The notes: generated from the letters alone by a model not told the origin. A stretch of DNA of 64,000 bases from Trematomus loennbergii (GCA_012861695.1 JAAOOA010000099.1:447001-511000); one strand, 5' to 3'. Shown: positions 1 through 11,898, numbered from the stretch's first letter. Numbers and translations are program-made.

Positions 1-29
1 AATACACAGACACACAGCGCTGTGACTGT

Positions 30-240
30 ATACAGAGACGATAGGTTGGGTCGTGTCACGTGTGCCGGAGATGATAGGTTGGGTCGTGTCACGTGTGCCG
101 GAGAATATAGGTTGGGTCGTGTCACGTGTGCCGGAGAATATAGGTTGGGTCGTGTCACGTGTGCCGGAGAATATAGGTTGGGTCGTGTCACGTGTGCCGG
201 AGATGATAGGTTGGGACGTGTCACGTCGGCCGGATGTCGC
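30..240. repeat. 33-bp minisatellite, copy A
   Basis: About six tandem units built on ggttgggtcgtgtcacgtg plus gccggagaatata. Most units carry the palindrome CACGTG (an E-box core); the last unit reads CACGTC and runs into a CRE-like TGACGT. Reading frames across it are open only because the unit is a multiple of three. Confidence 0.9.
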
Positions 241-1357
241 CAATGACGTTATAGGAGCGAAAATTCTGGATCTGCTTGTTAGCACCCTCCTTTTTTAGAG
301 AGAGGTGTGGGTACGAAGGAAAAGAGAGAGGGTTTGTTTACTGACACTTTGTGAGTTCCCTGACACACCGGGGACACATATTTATGTATAACAGACATCA
401 AAAGTGCATTTTGCATGATATTGTAGGTCCCCTTTCAATTAATCATCATACTAAAGTGGATACTAAAGTAATGATAATGATAACTTTAGATAATGTCTAA
501 AAGAATACTCTGTTACAGTAAAAGTCCTGCATTCAAAATGTTCCTCAAGTAAAAGTAGAAAAGTATTATCATCAAATTATAGTTAAAGCAGCAACAGTAA
601 AAGTAGTCATTGTGCAGATTGGTCCATTTCAGAATAATATATATGATATGTTTTATAATTATTGATCATTAAAGTGTTGTCAAAGGCTGGTGTATATATT
701 ATATTTGCTTGTGACTGCTCACCTCACTGGTCCCCTGTGTACAACAAAAGGCTGTGGTACAATCTGATCAGAGCCCTCCTTACTGCAGTCTGTCATTATA
801 TGTGTTTATAATGTTTTAACACACCAAAGAAGAGGACTATTAGGTGTGAATGCAACCTTAGTTTCCTGAAAGAGTGAATACTTAGGACATAAACAGTATG
901 GCTTATAATACTGTTTAATACACAAGGGAGGTATCAAGACTAGAAAGCAAAGACAGAATATGGTATGTAAATGCATAAAACAATGGGAATGGCTGTGGAT
1001 GCAGGAGGAGCAGGGCCATGCAGGGACAGCAGGACCAGGGACAGCATTGGGAGGCCTAAAGATGGGAGCCACATCCATACAGCAAGAAAGAAACACCAAC
1101 CACTCACACAGACAGAGGAGAAAGGGTTAGTAACAAAACAACATGGGATAAGAGAAGAAGGTGAGGATTTAAGGAACTGAGAGGACATCTTATTGTTTTC
1201 AACTTGATAAATAGTTACATTACAAGGCTCGATGTAGACAATGCTCCTTTTCATAAGTTTATCGCGATCTGTCCAAACATTCGGCCAAAAGGCTTCATAT
1301 TTTCCACTGCCAAAACTCATAGCTCTGTTGCCACAATTACGAGTAACGTCAGGTGTG
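241..1357. other. Non-coding, AT-rich; MITE fragment at about 500-690
   Basis: I see no convincing gene. Bases 500-690 (agtaaaagtcctgcattc through gcagattggtccatttcag) match part of the MITE that follows at 1358-1903, so this is a broken member of that family. The open frames around 940-1320 on the minus strand have no recognisable domain and are duplicated unchanged in copy B (22041-22366); I treat them as chance. Confidence 0.6.
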
Positions 1358-1903
1358 CAGTGGTGGGAAAAGTACTCAGATGTTGTACTTTAGTAAAAGT
1401 AGAAGTACTCAGATGTTGTTCTTTAGTAAAAGTAGAAGTACTCAGATGTTGTTCTTTAGTAAAAGTAGAAGTACTCAGATGTTGTTCTTTAGTAAAAGTA
1501 GAAGGACTCAGATCTTGTACTTGAGTAAAAGTACTCAGATTTTATACTTCTTCGTAAGCTCTTTAAAGTAGAGACAGTAAAAGTAGTGATTGTGCAGATT
1601 GGTCCATTCGGAATAATATATATGATATGTTTTATAATGATTGATCATGAAAGTGTTCTCAAAGCTGGTAAAGGTGCAGCTAGTTTGAATGACTTTGTAT
1701 ACTGCAGGGTAGCTTGTGAATTTACTCCAGGTGGAACTAAAGTCTGATTTAACACTTGGTTATATTTCCATTTACCTCTGAAATGCAGTGGGGTAGGAGT
1801 ACAAATTATCATAACTGGAAATACCCAAGTAAGTATAAGTACCTCAAAATTGTACATAAGTACAGTACTTGAGTAGATGTACTTAGTTACTTCCCACCTC
1901 TTG
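1358..1903. mobile_element. Teleost MITE with expanded internal minisatellite, copy A
   Basis: Starts cagtggtgggaaaagtac and ends with the near inverted form gttacttcccacctcttg. The interior carries the run of short AGTAAAAGTA-type words that is very common in teleost MITEs. From about 1374 to 1540 a 33-bp unit (agatgttgttctttagtaaa and so on) is repeated about five times inside the element. No coding capacity. The TIR type suggests a hAT-like parent, but no clean 8-bp target duplication was found. Confidence 0.65.
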
Positions 1904-3395
1904 AGATGCTTCTCAGCAATATTGCTATATCTGATTTATTAACATGAATTTAGATTAATTAATCACAAAGCATATAATTCATTAGATTAATTTGTAATCG
2001 CTTGACAGCCATAGTTTTAACACACTTCCAGAAAATGAACTAGAAAATATGTTCCAGCGATTATCTTATATTAAACTTTCATTTTTAAACTCAACATTTA
2101 CCAATAATATATTTTACAGTAAGGTTAGGGGAAAAATACCATTGCGTATTTTATAATAAAGACTCCATTTTGTATAATAGCGGACATTTTAATTTTTAAT
2201 AAACTTAAGCACATCACTACTATGCTTTGGGAGGCATATATCCTCTTAAATCTTCAGAAAATAATTAGTGATTAATAATTCTTAACTGATAATGCACAGT
2301 ATGCAAGTATTTTATATCATGAATTGTGTTGATTTGTCATTTATATTTAATTTGTAACCTCTACATGGTTGACATGTAGCTGGTAACAGGCTTCTGTCAG
2401 GTCACCTGCAACTATATTTCCACCTCCTTCCTTACCCCTCCCTAGTTAAGCAATGTGATTACAGTGACCAATCAATCAGAAAATGTGCAGTACAAGTAGA
2501 TGCAGTACATGTGTGTGTCCTCTAGTTGGAGCCCAAGAGCACAGGAGAAAACGACCATTTCCATAGTTACTATTCTTGTTGGGACTTTTGCTGAAAATTA
2601 CACAGCTTGTTGTCAGGCCTTCAGGGAGTATTTCAGCATTGTTTTAGTGAGGACCACCCAAAAGGTCCTCACAACCAAAATGTCCTCACAGAACGAGTTG
2701 TTTCTCAATAAGTGGTCCTCACAAGTATAGCAAACCAAACACACACATGAACAATGACATATATATCAAGGTATATTATATTTGTTCAGCGTTGGAAGAA
2801 TTAATCAGATCCTTTACTTAGGAAAAGTACTAATTAGCACATTTTTGGCTAAATGTACTCCCAAGTATCAAGAGTAAAAGTACTCTTTATGCAGAATGGA
2901 TATTTTCACAGTATTATATTATGGTAATTTTATTATCCTGTTTTTAGAAATGTTAGAGCATTCAAAGTATTGACCAATGTAGATACTACAAATACTGTGT
3001 TTACTGGTGCAGTACTGCAATATATCAGCATATCAGGTCTTTTATATGTGCAAAGTATGTAGTAACTGAGTGTTCAAATAAATGTAGTGGAGTAAACAGT
3101 CAAATATTTTCCTCGGAAATGTAGATGTAGAGATTTTCTCACTGAAGGCTGAATACAACCGATATCTTTATTAAAATGTCTTAGTCTGGTACACAATATA
3201 TGAATTTGAACACTGTGCAACAAATGTTGTCTTTCAGAAAAACATCCATCACAAATTCTTGAAATGTAAATGGTTGAGGACTCAACATTTATTGATTAAA
3301 GAAAATTGACAAACATGAAAATAAAACATATAATAACAACAATAAATGAAGTGAACGTGTTAACCTAGGTTCAGGAGCATGGCCACGCCTACACC
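1904..3395. other. Non-coding AT-rich stretch, copy A
   Basis: No gene found. Bases about 2800-3120 again resemble the AGTAAAAGTA MITE family (aaaagtactctttatgcagaatgg). The rest is AT-rich with stops in all frames. The stretch is closely repeated at 23136-24650. Confidence 0.6.
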
Positions 3396-3399
3396 CGTC

Positions 3400-3680
3400 T
3401 CTAACCCCTATTTATATCCCTTCATCCCTCATCCCTCCATTCCTCATCCCTCACCCTCATCCCTCATCCCTTCATCCCTCATCCCTCCCTTCCCTCATCC
3501 CCATCCCTCATCCCTCATCCCTTCATCCCTCATCCCTCATCCCTCACCCCTTCATCCCTCATCCCTACACCCCTTCATCCCAACACCCTTCATCCCTCAC
3601 CCCCTCATCCTACACCCTTCATCCCTCATCCCTTCATCCCTCACCCCTCATCCCTACACCCCTTCATCCTCATCCCTAGA
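3400..3680. repeat. CATCCCT-type satellite, copy A
   Basis: Pyrimidine-rich tandem repeat of short words such as catccctt, catccctc and cattccct. It lies just downstream of the 3' end of the minus-strand coiled-coil gene. It reads open as a Pro/His/Ser-rich string, which is an artefact of composition. Confidence 0.9.
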
Positions 3681-3760
3681 AAAAATACATAGTCAAAATT
3701 ATAACAAAACAAACATATTTGCGTCGGTGCCAGTCGCATACTCAAAATGTCCTTGGAGGA

Positions 3761-6541
3761 TCATTTCCCTTGAGCATAGCTGAGCCTCTCATGTCTGACT
3801 TGGAGGGTGGTGTGAGTCCTGAGCAGCTCACAATACTCAGCGTTGATGTCGCATGCCTCCTCTCCAGATTGGTGTACTCCTGCTGGAGGTGGTACAGCGC
3901 CTTATTGCTCTCATCCAGGGAATCTTTCTGCTCCCTGAGCCTGAACTCGGAGTCCCCGATGTCTCCGAAGTTGTAGTTAGTCTCTGCACGTGGTTTTCCC
4001 TGAGCATTCTGCAGAGACGAGGTCAATTTGTTGTTTTCCTCCAGAGTTGTGATCTGCTTCTTCAAAGCCTCTCGAAGCTCCACGCGGTGCTTCTCACACC
4101 TGGTCCTTTCTTTTTCCAAACCAGAGGAGATCTGATCATTCGTAAGCTGCAGCTCAGAGTTTTCTGGTCTTTTCCTGTTTGAGGGCTTCTTCCAGATCGG
4201 CCTGTCTCATCTTCCTCTTTGACTCCTTTGCTTTGAGCTCATTTACAATGCACTGTAGATTAGTGATGGTAAACTGATTGTCAGAAATAATATCATTTGT
4301 CCTTGACAGCATCTCTTCATGGCCCGCAGAGAGAGAGCGGAGTTCAGATGTTTCTCTGTCATGTTCTCTCTCCAGGACAAGGAACTTAGCCCTGATGTCA
4401 GCATTCTCCCTCCTTAATGTCTGCATGTCGTACGCAGATGCTTCTCTCAGTTGCTGAGCGAGGATTGAATGAGTTCCAGCATGCTTTCCAACCATCTCCT
4501 CAAATCGCTTCTTCTCTCTTCTTAGAGATGACTTTAGGAGTTCCTCGGCTGCCCGGCTCTTCTCCAAAGCCAGGGTCAGCTCTTTCTCTTGGCTCTGGAT
4601 CTTCTTTGAGGCTCTGGAGAATCGAGCCTCCTCCTTCTTAATGGCCTCCTCCAGTCTGCTGTTAGCTGCTCTGTCGCCCTGAAGCTTCTTCTCCTCAACG
4701 TGCTGTTTATTGAGAGCAGCCTCCAGTTCACTTTGCAGTCTCTTGTTCTCAGAGGCGAGGTGTTGGTTCCCCTGAGTCACACGGCCCAGTTCTTCTGCTT
4801 CCTTCTTCTGCTGAGAGACGGCCGCCTCGTAGTCCCTCTGCACTGAGCTGCTTTTGTTTGCTCCTCTGTGAGGTCTGAGGCACACTTGCTCACTCTCTCC
4901 TGTAGGGAGGTAACAATGCTGACCTTGGATACAATGTCGCTTTGGAGATTCAGGACATTTGAGTGCAGGGATTCAATGTCTTTGTCTTTCATCAGACTTT
5001 CGTCCTGCTGCTCAGCGAGGCGTTCCTTTATCGCTGTCACTGAGGTAGTATGCAACACCATCAGCTCTGAGATGTCTCTCTGGTGCTGGCTGGAGGATGC
5101 ATGCTGAGCTCTCTGGAGCTTCTCAATCACCTTCTTGTCTTCTTCAAGCTCAGAAGTCATTAAAGTGATTCTGTGTTTCAGCTTTGCTCTGCCACGCTGC
5201 TGCTCTTTTTGTGACTGTTTCAGATCAGCGTTGATTTGCTTTATTATATCACAAAGGGAATTATGTTCAGATTGCTCATACTTCAGAGCCTTTGAAAGAG
5301 CGTCGTTTTCTGCTTTGTGCCGAGCTGTAGATGTTTTCTCCTTCATCAAGGCCTCTTCCAGAGCAGCTTTGGCTTTTCTCTCCTCGTCCAGGGCTTCCTG
5401 AAGACCAGATGATTTCTCAGATCTCTCAGATCTCCGATTTCTCTCAGATGATTTATTAGATCTCCGATTTCTCAGATGATTTCTCAGATCTCCGATTTCT
5501 CACAGGTGATTTCTCAGATCTCCGATTTCTCACAGGTGATTTCTCAGATCTCCGATTTCTCACAGGTGATTTCTCAGATCTCCGATTTCTCACAGGTGAT
5601 TTCTCAGATCTCCGATTTCTCACAGGTGATTTCAGATCTCCGATTTCTCACAGGTGATTTGTCAGATCTCCGATTTCTCACAGGTGATTTCTCAGATCTC
5701 CGATTTCTCTCAGGTGATTTCTCAGATCTCCGATTTCTCTCAGATGATTTCTCAGATCTCCGATTTCTCTCAGATGATTTCTCAGATCTCCGATTTCTCA
5801 CAGTGATTTGTCAGATCTCCGATTTCTCGCAGATGATTTGTCTGTCTGTGAAAACATAAAACAATTATTATTGTGTTGTCTATGTGCAGTTTTCTTTATT
5901 ACGAAAACAGAAGTTAACTCTGCATCACTGGGTGTGAAAAAGTAAGCTGGGATCAAATGCATTAAAGATGATTTACTATTTTGATATTTATTTTTTGGAA
6001 AAACTTTAGTAAAGAAACTTAAGTGTTGAGTATTAGCTTTTTTACAGTTTTGATGAGTGTGATTCTAAACATGTGTGCCACTGAATGTATTTCTTACCTC
6101 ATCAGAGGAAGTGTAGCTGTACTTTTCTCTGTTTCTTGAGATGGAGGTCTGCTCCTTAATATCTTCCTCCACCTCCTCAGCAAACTCCAAAATCTCTTCG
6201 ATTTCAGACTCGATCTCTTCTGCCAATTCCCAAATCTTTGGAAATGCAGACTCTGTCTTATCGAGGTCAGACATTTCTTTGATTTCGGACTTTTCCTCAT
6301 CATGAAGGTCCAATGAACTTTCGAAGTCTTCATCCGTCGAGTATACATACTCTTGATCCTCCTCCTCCACCTTGTTTGCAAACTCCTGCACCTCCTCCAT
6401 GGTTTCCTGCAACTCCTCCATGATTTCCTCCTCAATTTCCTCCTCAATCTCCTCTTCAACAGAACTGTCCTCAGAGGGACAAGTCGTTGTACGTGGAGAT
6501 TCGTTGTACGTCATGGTGAACACTGATCTTCTTCTGTCCAT
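3761..6541 (-). pseudogene. Acidic / basic-repeat / coiled-coil gene, copy A (frame broken)
   Basis: Two exons on the minus strand, the same model as the better copy at 25242-28023. Exon 1 (6541-6098) encodes the acidic N-terminus and is intact. Donor GTAAGA follows at 6097, and the acceptor (ttttcacag) puts the start of exon 2 at 5845; the intron is 252 bases. Exon 2 first encodes the RNRRSEKSPV-type repeats (5845 to about 5411), then the coiled coil. Against copy B the coiled coil has three one-base changes that break the frame: an extra T near 4157, a missing base near 4857, and a missing base near 3852. The repeat array also carries units that are not multiples of three. Either this copy is decaying or the consensus sequence has small errors; the rest of the reading frame is almost unchanged, which leaves both open. 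Confidence 0.7.
5411..5845 (-). repeat. 30-bp coding minisatellite, copy A
   Basis: About 14 units of a 30-bp repeat (gatttctcagatctccgatt plus tctcacaggt) inside exon 2 of the coiled-coil gene. On the minus strand it reads as a 10-residue basic repeat, RNRRSEKSPV. Because the unit is a multiple of three and lacks stops in several frames, both strands look open. Some units are 26-28 bp and shift the frame. Confidence 0.9.
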
Positions 6542-6651
6542 CTTATTATCGTGAAGAAATAGCTGCTTCTTACTGATACTGTGAACTCGATGTGGCGGGG
6601 ATAAAACCTGGCTTGTTATCGTCCTGCACAAACTGCAAATAAGTTGTGTAG

Positions 6652-6659
6652 CTATTTAA
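6652..6659 (-). promoter_or_regulatory. TATA-like box upstream of coiled-coil gene, copy A
   Basis: On the minus strand this reads TTAAATAG, about 110 bases upstream of the exon 1 ATG at 6541. It is the only TATA-like word in this GC-balanced leader. The same word occurs in copy B. Position fits a core promoter, but nothing else confirms it. Confidence 0.3.
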
Positions 6660-6761
6660 CCAGAGAGCATGCTCTCTTGCAGCCGCTGTGGTATGACATC
6701 ATCAGGTTCAGTATGACTTCAGAGCCCAACATTCCGGAATGTGCTTTGGTCTGCCGACACA

Positions 6762-6855
6762 TTCCACATTCCATTTCAAAGTATTCTACATTCCATTTCA
6801 AAGTATTCTACATTCCATTTCAAAGTATTCTACATTCCATTTCAAAGTATTCTTC
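6762..6855. repeat. 22-bp tandem repeat, copy A
   Basis: About four units of acattccatttcaaagtatt plus ct, just upstream of the coiled-coil gene. Its counterpart is at 28245-28338. Confidence 0.85.
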
Positions 6856-7206
6856 CTTCTCCTCATTCTAAAAGTATGGAGTAAAGTATCTTTTAAGTCA
6901 TCTGATAAGCAAAGTCCTCAAATAGCACTTTCACACCGGAGTGCTTTTCTCAAGAACTAGGCCGATAGGAGAGATTTGGTTTCACACCAAAAAGGATCTG
7001 GAACTAGTCCCTAGTTCGCACGAATATTTTCACCCCCAGATAGTCCCTGCTAGAGAGGTAGTACTTTCCTGGGGAGGAAATGGTTCGTGGGTGTGTCGGC
7101 CACACTAACAATTTCTGATTGGCTGGGCGAATTGCAAAACACGCTTAAAATAAACAGACTTCCCTGTAGCCCCTGAAAGGCCAATTATTTGCTGATTTTT
7201 CAACCA

Positions 7207-7550
7207 TTAAAGGTGGGGTAGGTAATTTTGGAGAAACCAGCTTGAGTGCTCTAGAATTTGAAAATACGAAACCGGAAAAAATCTGACACTTCCTTACAGA
7301 GCCCCTCCTCCAACACACACAAACGCGCACATGCCCAATGAGGGCACGAGATAAGTTTGTGCACAGATGGAAGGCTGACAGGCAGGTAGGCCATCCAGTT
7401 ATTTTAGCCGGGCCGGCTAAAATGATTGGTCGTGCTTTTTACAGTGTATTTATTGTCAAAGCATTTAATATATTCATTGCTATCGGGATGTTAAGAGCAT
7501 TCCATGGAATATAACAAAAAGTGTTTCTGAAATTAATTACATACCCCACC
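7207..7550. mobile_element. [18 protein letters not shown], copy A (right end eroded)
   Basis: Starts ttaaaggtggggtaggta and ends cataccccacc. The interior closely matches the better-preserved member at 35857-36231 (shared words include gggcacgagataagtttgtg and gaaggctgacaggcagg). No coding capacity. The open frame on the minus strand through it is a shadow. Confidence 0.75.
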
Positions 7551-7755
7551 AGGATATATTAATAGAATTTTAACAAAAAATAGTTGATAATAGATTTATT
7601 AGATAAATGAAATGTTCATGCAACAGCAGTGGAGGCCTATATGACAGTCCACTACGAAAGATTTCCAGACCTCACTTAAATGTAATTTCTTTTAGAAATA
7701 ATACCTTCTCAGTTTGTTTATTTATTTAATATGGTTTACATTGCTGGTCTTCTCT

Positions 7756-10147
7756 GAAGAACCAGCACCTTACCGTGGTAGAGAGGTTTGTGTGCCCTGA
7801 TGAACCTGGGGGCTGTGTTGTCTGGAACCTTGTGTTCCTGGTAGGGTCTCCCATGGCAAATTGGTCTCAGGCAAGGGGCCAGACGAAGATTGGTTCAAAA
7901 GACCTCATGAAAGACGACACAGGAAGTGAGGATACCCGGCCCGGAGGAAGCCCGGGGTCCCCTTCTGGAGCCAGGCCCAGAAGGAGGACTCGTCGGCGAG
8001 CGTCTGGTGGCTGGGCTTGCCACGGAGCCCGGCCGGGCACAGCCCGAAAAGGCAACGTGGGCAACACCTCCGCTTCTCCGTCCCGCGGGCCCACCACCTA
8101 CGGGAAACAGCGATGGGGTCGGGTGCGCTGCCAGAAGGGTGGCAGTGAAAGCAGAGGGTCTCTACGGACCAGACCCGGGCGGCAGAAGCTGGCTTTGGGG
8201 ACGTGGAACGTCACCTCTCTGGGGGGGAAGGAGCCGGAGCTTGTGCGGGAGGTGGAGCGTTACCAGTTGGATCTGGTTGGGCTCACCTCTACGCACAGCG
8301 TCGGCTCTGGAACCTAACTTCTGGATAGGGGTTGGACTCTATTCTTCTCCGCTCAAGGTGTGAGGCGCCGGGCGGGTGTGGGGATACTCACAAGCCCCCG
8401 GTTGGGTGCTTCGTTGTTGGAGTTTACCCCAGTGGACGAGAGGGTCGCCTCCCTAAGCCTGCGGGTTATGGGGGGGAAAACTCTGACTGTTGTGTGTGCT
8501 TATGCACCAAACAGCAGTTCAGAGTATACGGCCTTCTTGGAGACCCTGGAAAGAGTCCTGTATGGGGCTCCTGAAGGGGACTCTTTAATCTTGCTGGGAG
8601 ACTTCAACGCACATGTGGGCAATGATGGAGACACTTGGAGGGGCGTGATTGGGAGGAACGGTCCCCCTGATCTGAACCGGAGTGGTGGTTTGTTACTGGA
8701 CTTCTGTGCTAGTCATGGATTGGCCATAACAAACACCATGTTCGAACATAAGGATGCTCATAAGTGTACGTGGTACGAGAACACCCTAGGCAGACGGTCC
8801 ATGATCGATTTCGTTATCGTATCATCGGACCTGAGGCCATATGTTTTGGACACTCGGGTAAAGAGAGGGGCGGAGTTGTCAACTGATCACCATCTGGTGG
8901 TGAGTTGGGTCGAGTGGCGGGGGAAGCCTCTGGACAGACCTGGTAAGCACAAACGTGTAATTTGGGTGAACTGGGAACGTCGGGAGGAGGCCCAAGTTCA
9001 GGAGGCCTTCAACTCACACCTCCGGCGGAGCTTTTCGGGCATTCCTGTGGAGGTTGGGGACATTGAACCAGAGTGGGTGGTGTTCAAAGCCTCTATTGCC
9101 GAAGCCGCGGCAGGGAGCTGTGGTCTCAAGGTCTTAGGTGCCTCAAGGGGCTGTAACCCTCGAACCTCCTGGTGGACACCTGTGGTCAGGGAAGCCGTCC
9201 GACTGAAGAAGGAGGCCTTCAGAGATTTGTTATCCCGGGGGACTCCCGAGGCAGTTGCAAGGTACCGACAGGCCCGAAGGGCAGCAGCGTCAGCCGTGGC
9301 CCGAGGCAAAGCAGCGGGTGTGGGAGAAGTTCGGAGAAGACATGGAAAAGGACTTTCGGGCGGCACCAAAGTTGTTCTGGAAAACTGTCTGACACCTCAG
9401 GAGGGGGAAGCAGGGAACCATCCAAGCTGTGTACAGTAAGGATGGGACGTTGTTCACCTCAACTGATGGAGTGTTAGGGCGTTGGAAGGAAGACTTTGAG
9501 GAACTCCTGAACCCGACAACTCCGCCCTCTATGTTAGAGGCAGAGCTGGAGTATGAAGGGGGATCAACACCAATCTCCCGGGGGGAGGTCACTGAGGTCG
9601 TCAATCAACTCCGCAGTGGCAAAGCCCCGGGGGTGGATGAGATCCGCCCCGGGAAATGCTGAAGGCTTTGGGTGTTGAGGGACTGTCATGGTTGACACGT
9701 CTCATCAACGTTGCGTGGAAGTCGGAAACAGTACCAAAGGAGTGGCAGACCGGGGTGGTGGTTCCCTTTTCAAAAAGGGGGATCAGAGGTGTGCGACAAT
9801 TACAGAGTCATCACACAACTCAGCCTCCCCGGGAAAGTTTACTCTAAGGTACTGGAAAGGAGGGTCAGGCCGATTGTCGAACCTCAGATTGAGGAGGAAC
9901 AATGCGGATTCCGTCCTGGTCGTGGAACGACGGATCAGCTTTTTACTCTCGCAAGGATCCTGGAGGGGGCCTGGGAGTATGCTTATCCGGTCTACATGTG
10001 TTTGTAGACTTGGAGAAGGCGTATGACCGAGTTCCCAGGGAGTTACTGTGGGAGGTGCTGCAGGAGTATGGGGTGAGGGGGTCTCTACTCTGGGCCATCC
10101 AATCTCTGTACTCCCAAAGCGAGAGCTGTGTCCGGGTCCTCGGCAGT
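7756..10147 (+). mobile_element. Rex3-type LINE (RTE clade), copy A, frame-broken and lacking its 3' part
   Basis: The element starts with a 5' leader (gaagaaccagcaccttaccg). An apurinic-type endonuclease follows: GTWNVTSL near 8195, [12 protein letters not shown] near 8600, and the SMIDFV and STDHH motifs at 8800-8890. A reverse-transcriptase N-terminal half follows (GKAPGVDEIRP near 9620; EEQCGFRPGRGTTDQL near 9895; FVDLEKAYDRVPREL near 10000). The sequence tggcagaccggggtggtggt near 9745 is, as I recall it, the classical Rex3 PCR primer site, which supports the family call. The frame is broken at least at about 8310, 9430, 9660, 9780 and 10005. It ends after the palm motif, before the catalytic YADD motif, so it cannot make an active enzyme. 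Confidence 0.85.
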
Positions 10148-11166
10148 ATGCATCAAGAATGCATCAATCTGGTGCACTTTGAGCACAACATGAATTGATG
10201 GAAACAGCTCTCAACACTCAGATGAAAGGGAGCTGTATACTTTTCAATAATCCAAACATCTTTAGAATATGATCACAACCAATAACAAATCATTTAAACT
10301 GGTTTATTCTTATCTTATGTTACCTAGTTAGCATTCTTTCTTTTTATTTATGCTTATTTTACTAATCACTCCCCTTTCAAACTGTTTTTGTTTTTTTTAC
10401 TGTCCTATAGTACACATTGGAATGATTTCTGACTTTATCTATATTAAATAGATAAAGGTATGCTCTCCCTAGCTCTCTCTCTCCCTCCCTCCCTAGCTCT
10501 CTCGCTCGCTCTCTCTCTCTGTCTCGCTCGCTCACAGAGGCTGTGAGCTCCTCCGTGGCGATCGACGGCTTGCGTTAAAAAAAAAAAATAAACATATTTT
10601 TAAAGTGGGGGGGGGGGGGGCACAAACGGGATTTCGAAAAGAGCGGGGGACATTTCCCCCCTCTCCCAGGTGGAAATTACGCCATGCGTGTGTGTGCGTC
10701 AAGTGCAATAAAGATATGCAAGTTGCAACACACAGAGTAAAACTCTGCCCCCCATGTGCTGTATAGGCTGCATGATAGGCTGTTCAATGGGGCTGATGTG
10801 TTGTGTAGATTCTGCCAGAAGGGAAATCAGCGGGGAGGTGCCTGTAAGGGTCTCACTAGCACTGAGCTAGCTATCCATCCAGTTAAACCGTTTGAAAGAA
10901 ACAGCACAGTTGTCAGTTTTACTGAAGTCTCTTTACTTGGTGAAACTGTAAAGACAATACAGACATAACAGTTTATTATTGACTGCCCGACTGACGAGCT
11001 AAATAGACAGAATACTTCACACAATGAGCTACGGTGCACAAACTGAGAAGCTAATCAGCCTAGCCGCTAGTAGCTTAGCCGCAAAGAATACTCACTGCAT
11101 TCCTACAAACATAAACATTTTACATACAACATATTCCCATGAAGCCACAGTCTGTCGGACAATAAC
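10148..11166. other. Non-coding, copy A: CT-rich run and short poly-A/poly-G tracts
   Basis: No gene seen. It holds a pyrimidine run of ctctctc/ccctccc words at 10470-10540, an A12 run near 10580 and a G13 run near 10605. The homopolymers differ in length from copy B, as expected for slippage or sequencing error. Confidence 0.6.
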
Positions 11167-11882
11167 TGTGAGGATCTGCAGTACTTCCTCCTTCTTTTCC
11201 ACTTCTATGTTTGTTTGTCTTCCTGGCTGGGCGTGGCTGACCTACTTTCTGATTCCCGCCAACTCATCTCCACTGCTGTTGTTCATCTCACTGATTGCCA
11301 CTACTCACCTGCACCTGCTTAAAACCCTGGTTCCCATCCTCAGACTTCGCCAGTTCTTCGTTTATTCTTCAGTGGTAAACTATCGTCCTGGCCTACTAGC
11401 AGTATTCTAGTAAACCTTTTGATACTCCTAGTGAAGGTTATTCCTTTCTAAACCCTGCATCTTTATTCTTCCAGATCTACACACACCTGCCGCTCTGCTT
11501 GCCACGTCCAGCCTCCGACTCCTCGTCTGAGTTTCCTCCGTGCTTCCACGCACACCAGCTCATCCAGACTACATTCGCCAGCTCTGGATTCCCGGCTCTC
11601 CTCGTCGGTGTTTCCTCCGTGCCTCCACGCACACCAGCTCATCCTGTCTACATTCGCCAGCTCTGGATCTCCGGCTCTCCACGCCGGTGCTCCCTCCGTG
11701 CATCTCCGCACCTCCGTCTCCCCCTGAGCTATCCAGCTCCACATCTGTCTTCTCTGAGCTCCTCTCTACACCTTGCCTGTGCCGTGGTCAAATAAAACTA
11801 TTGTTTGACACTTCACCACTGTCTCCGTCTAGTGTTTGCGTAGCGGGTTCTCATCTCCAGTCACTTCTCGGGAAGCGTAACA
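11167..11882 (+). repeat. Gypsy 5' LTR (716 bp)
   Basis: TG...CA ends. It contains a TTAAAA TATA-like word near 11318 and AATAAA near 11792. It carries an extra 78-bp tandem copy of the cacaccagctcatcc / ttcgccagctctgga segment relative to the 3' LTR. Only 16 bases separate its end from the gag ATG, so the primer-binding site must lie in or right at this short leader; I could not match it to a tRNA. Confidence 0.9.
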
Positions 11883-11898
11883 GAAGAACTGGCCAACA

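Larger units (their letters stand above)
1..11166 (+). repeat. Segmental duplication, copy A (left edge outside the window)
   Basis: The whole stretch recurs at 21100-32646 in the same order and orientation. Matching landmarks are the 33-bp minisatellite, the MITE near 1.4 kb, the CATCCCT satellite, the two-exon coiled-coil gene, the 22-bp repeat, the MITE at 7.2 kb and the Rex3 LINE. Differences are mostly single-base indels and changes in tandem-repeat number. The coordinate offset grows from 21099 at the left to about 21480 at the right, mostly because the satellite at 3.4 kb is longer in copy B. Similarity stops at base 11166, the base before the Gypsy 5' LTR. Confidence 0.95.

Noticed and set aside
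30..240. CRISPR-like array of regular direct repeats
   Set aside because: Units follow each other without spacers, the organism is a eukaryote, and there are no cas genes. It is a minisatellite.
806..1320. Minus-strand open frames near 1 kb (and 22 kb)
   Set aside because: No recognisable domain, no splice or start context; flanked by MITE pieces. Length is within chance.
10580..10620. Poly-A followed by poly-G as a LINE tail signal
   Set aside because: The runs vary between copies and do not follow a recognisable LINE end; the adjacent Rex3 has lost its 3' part.
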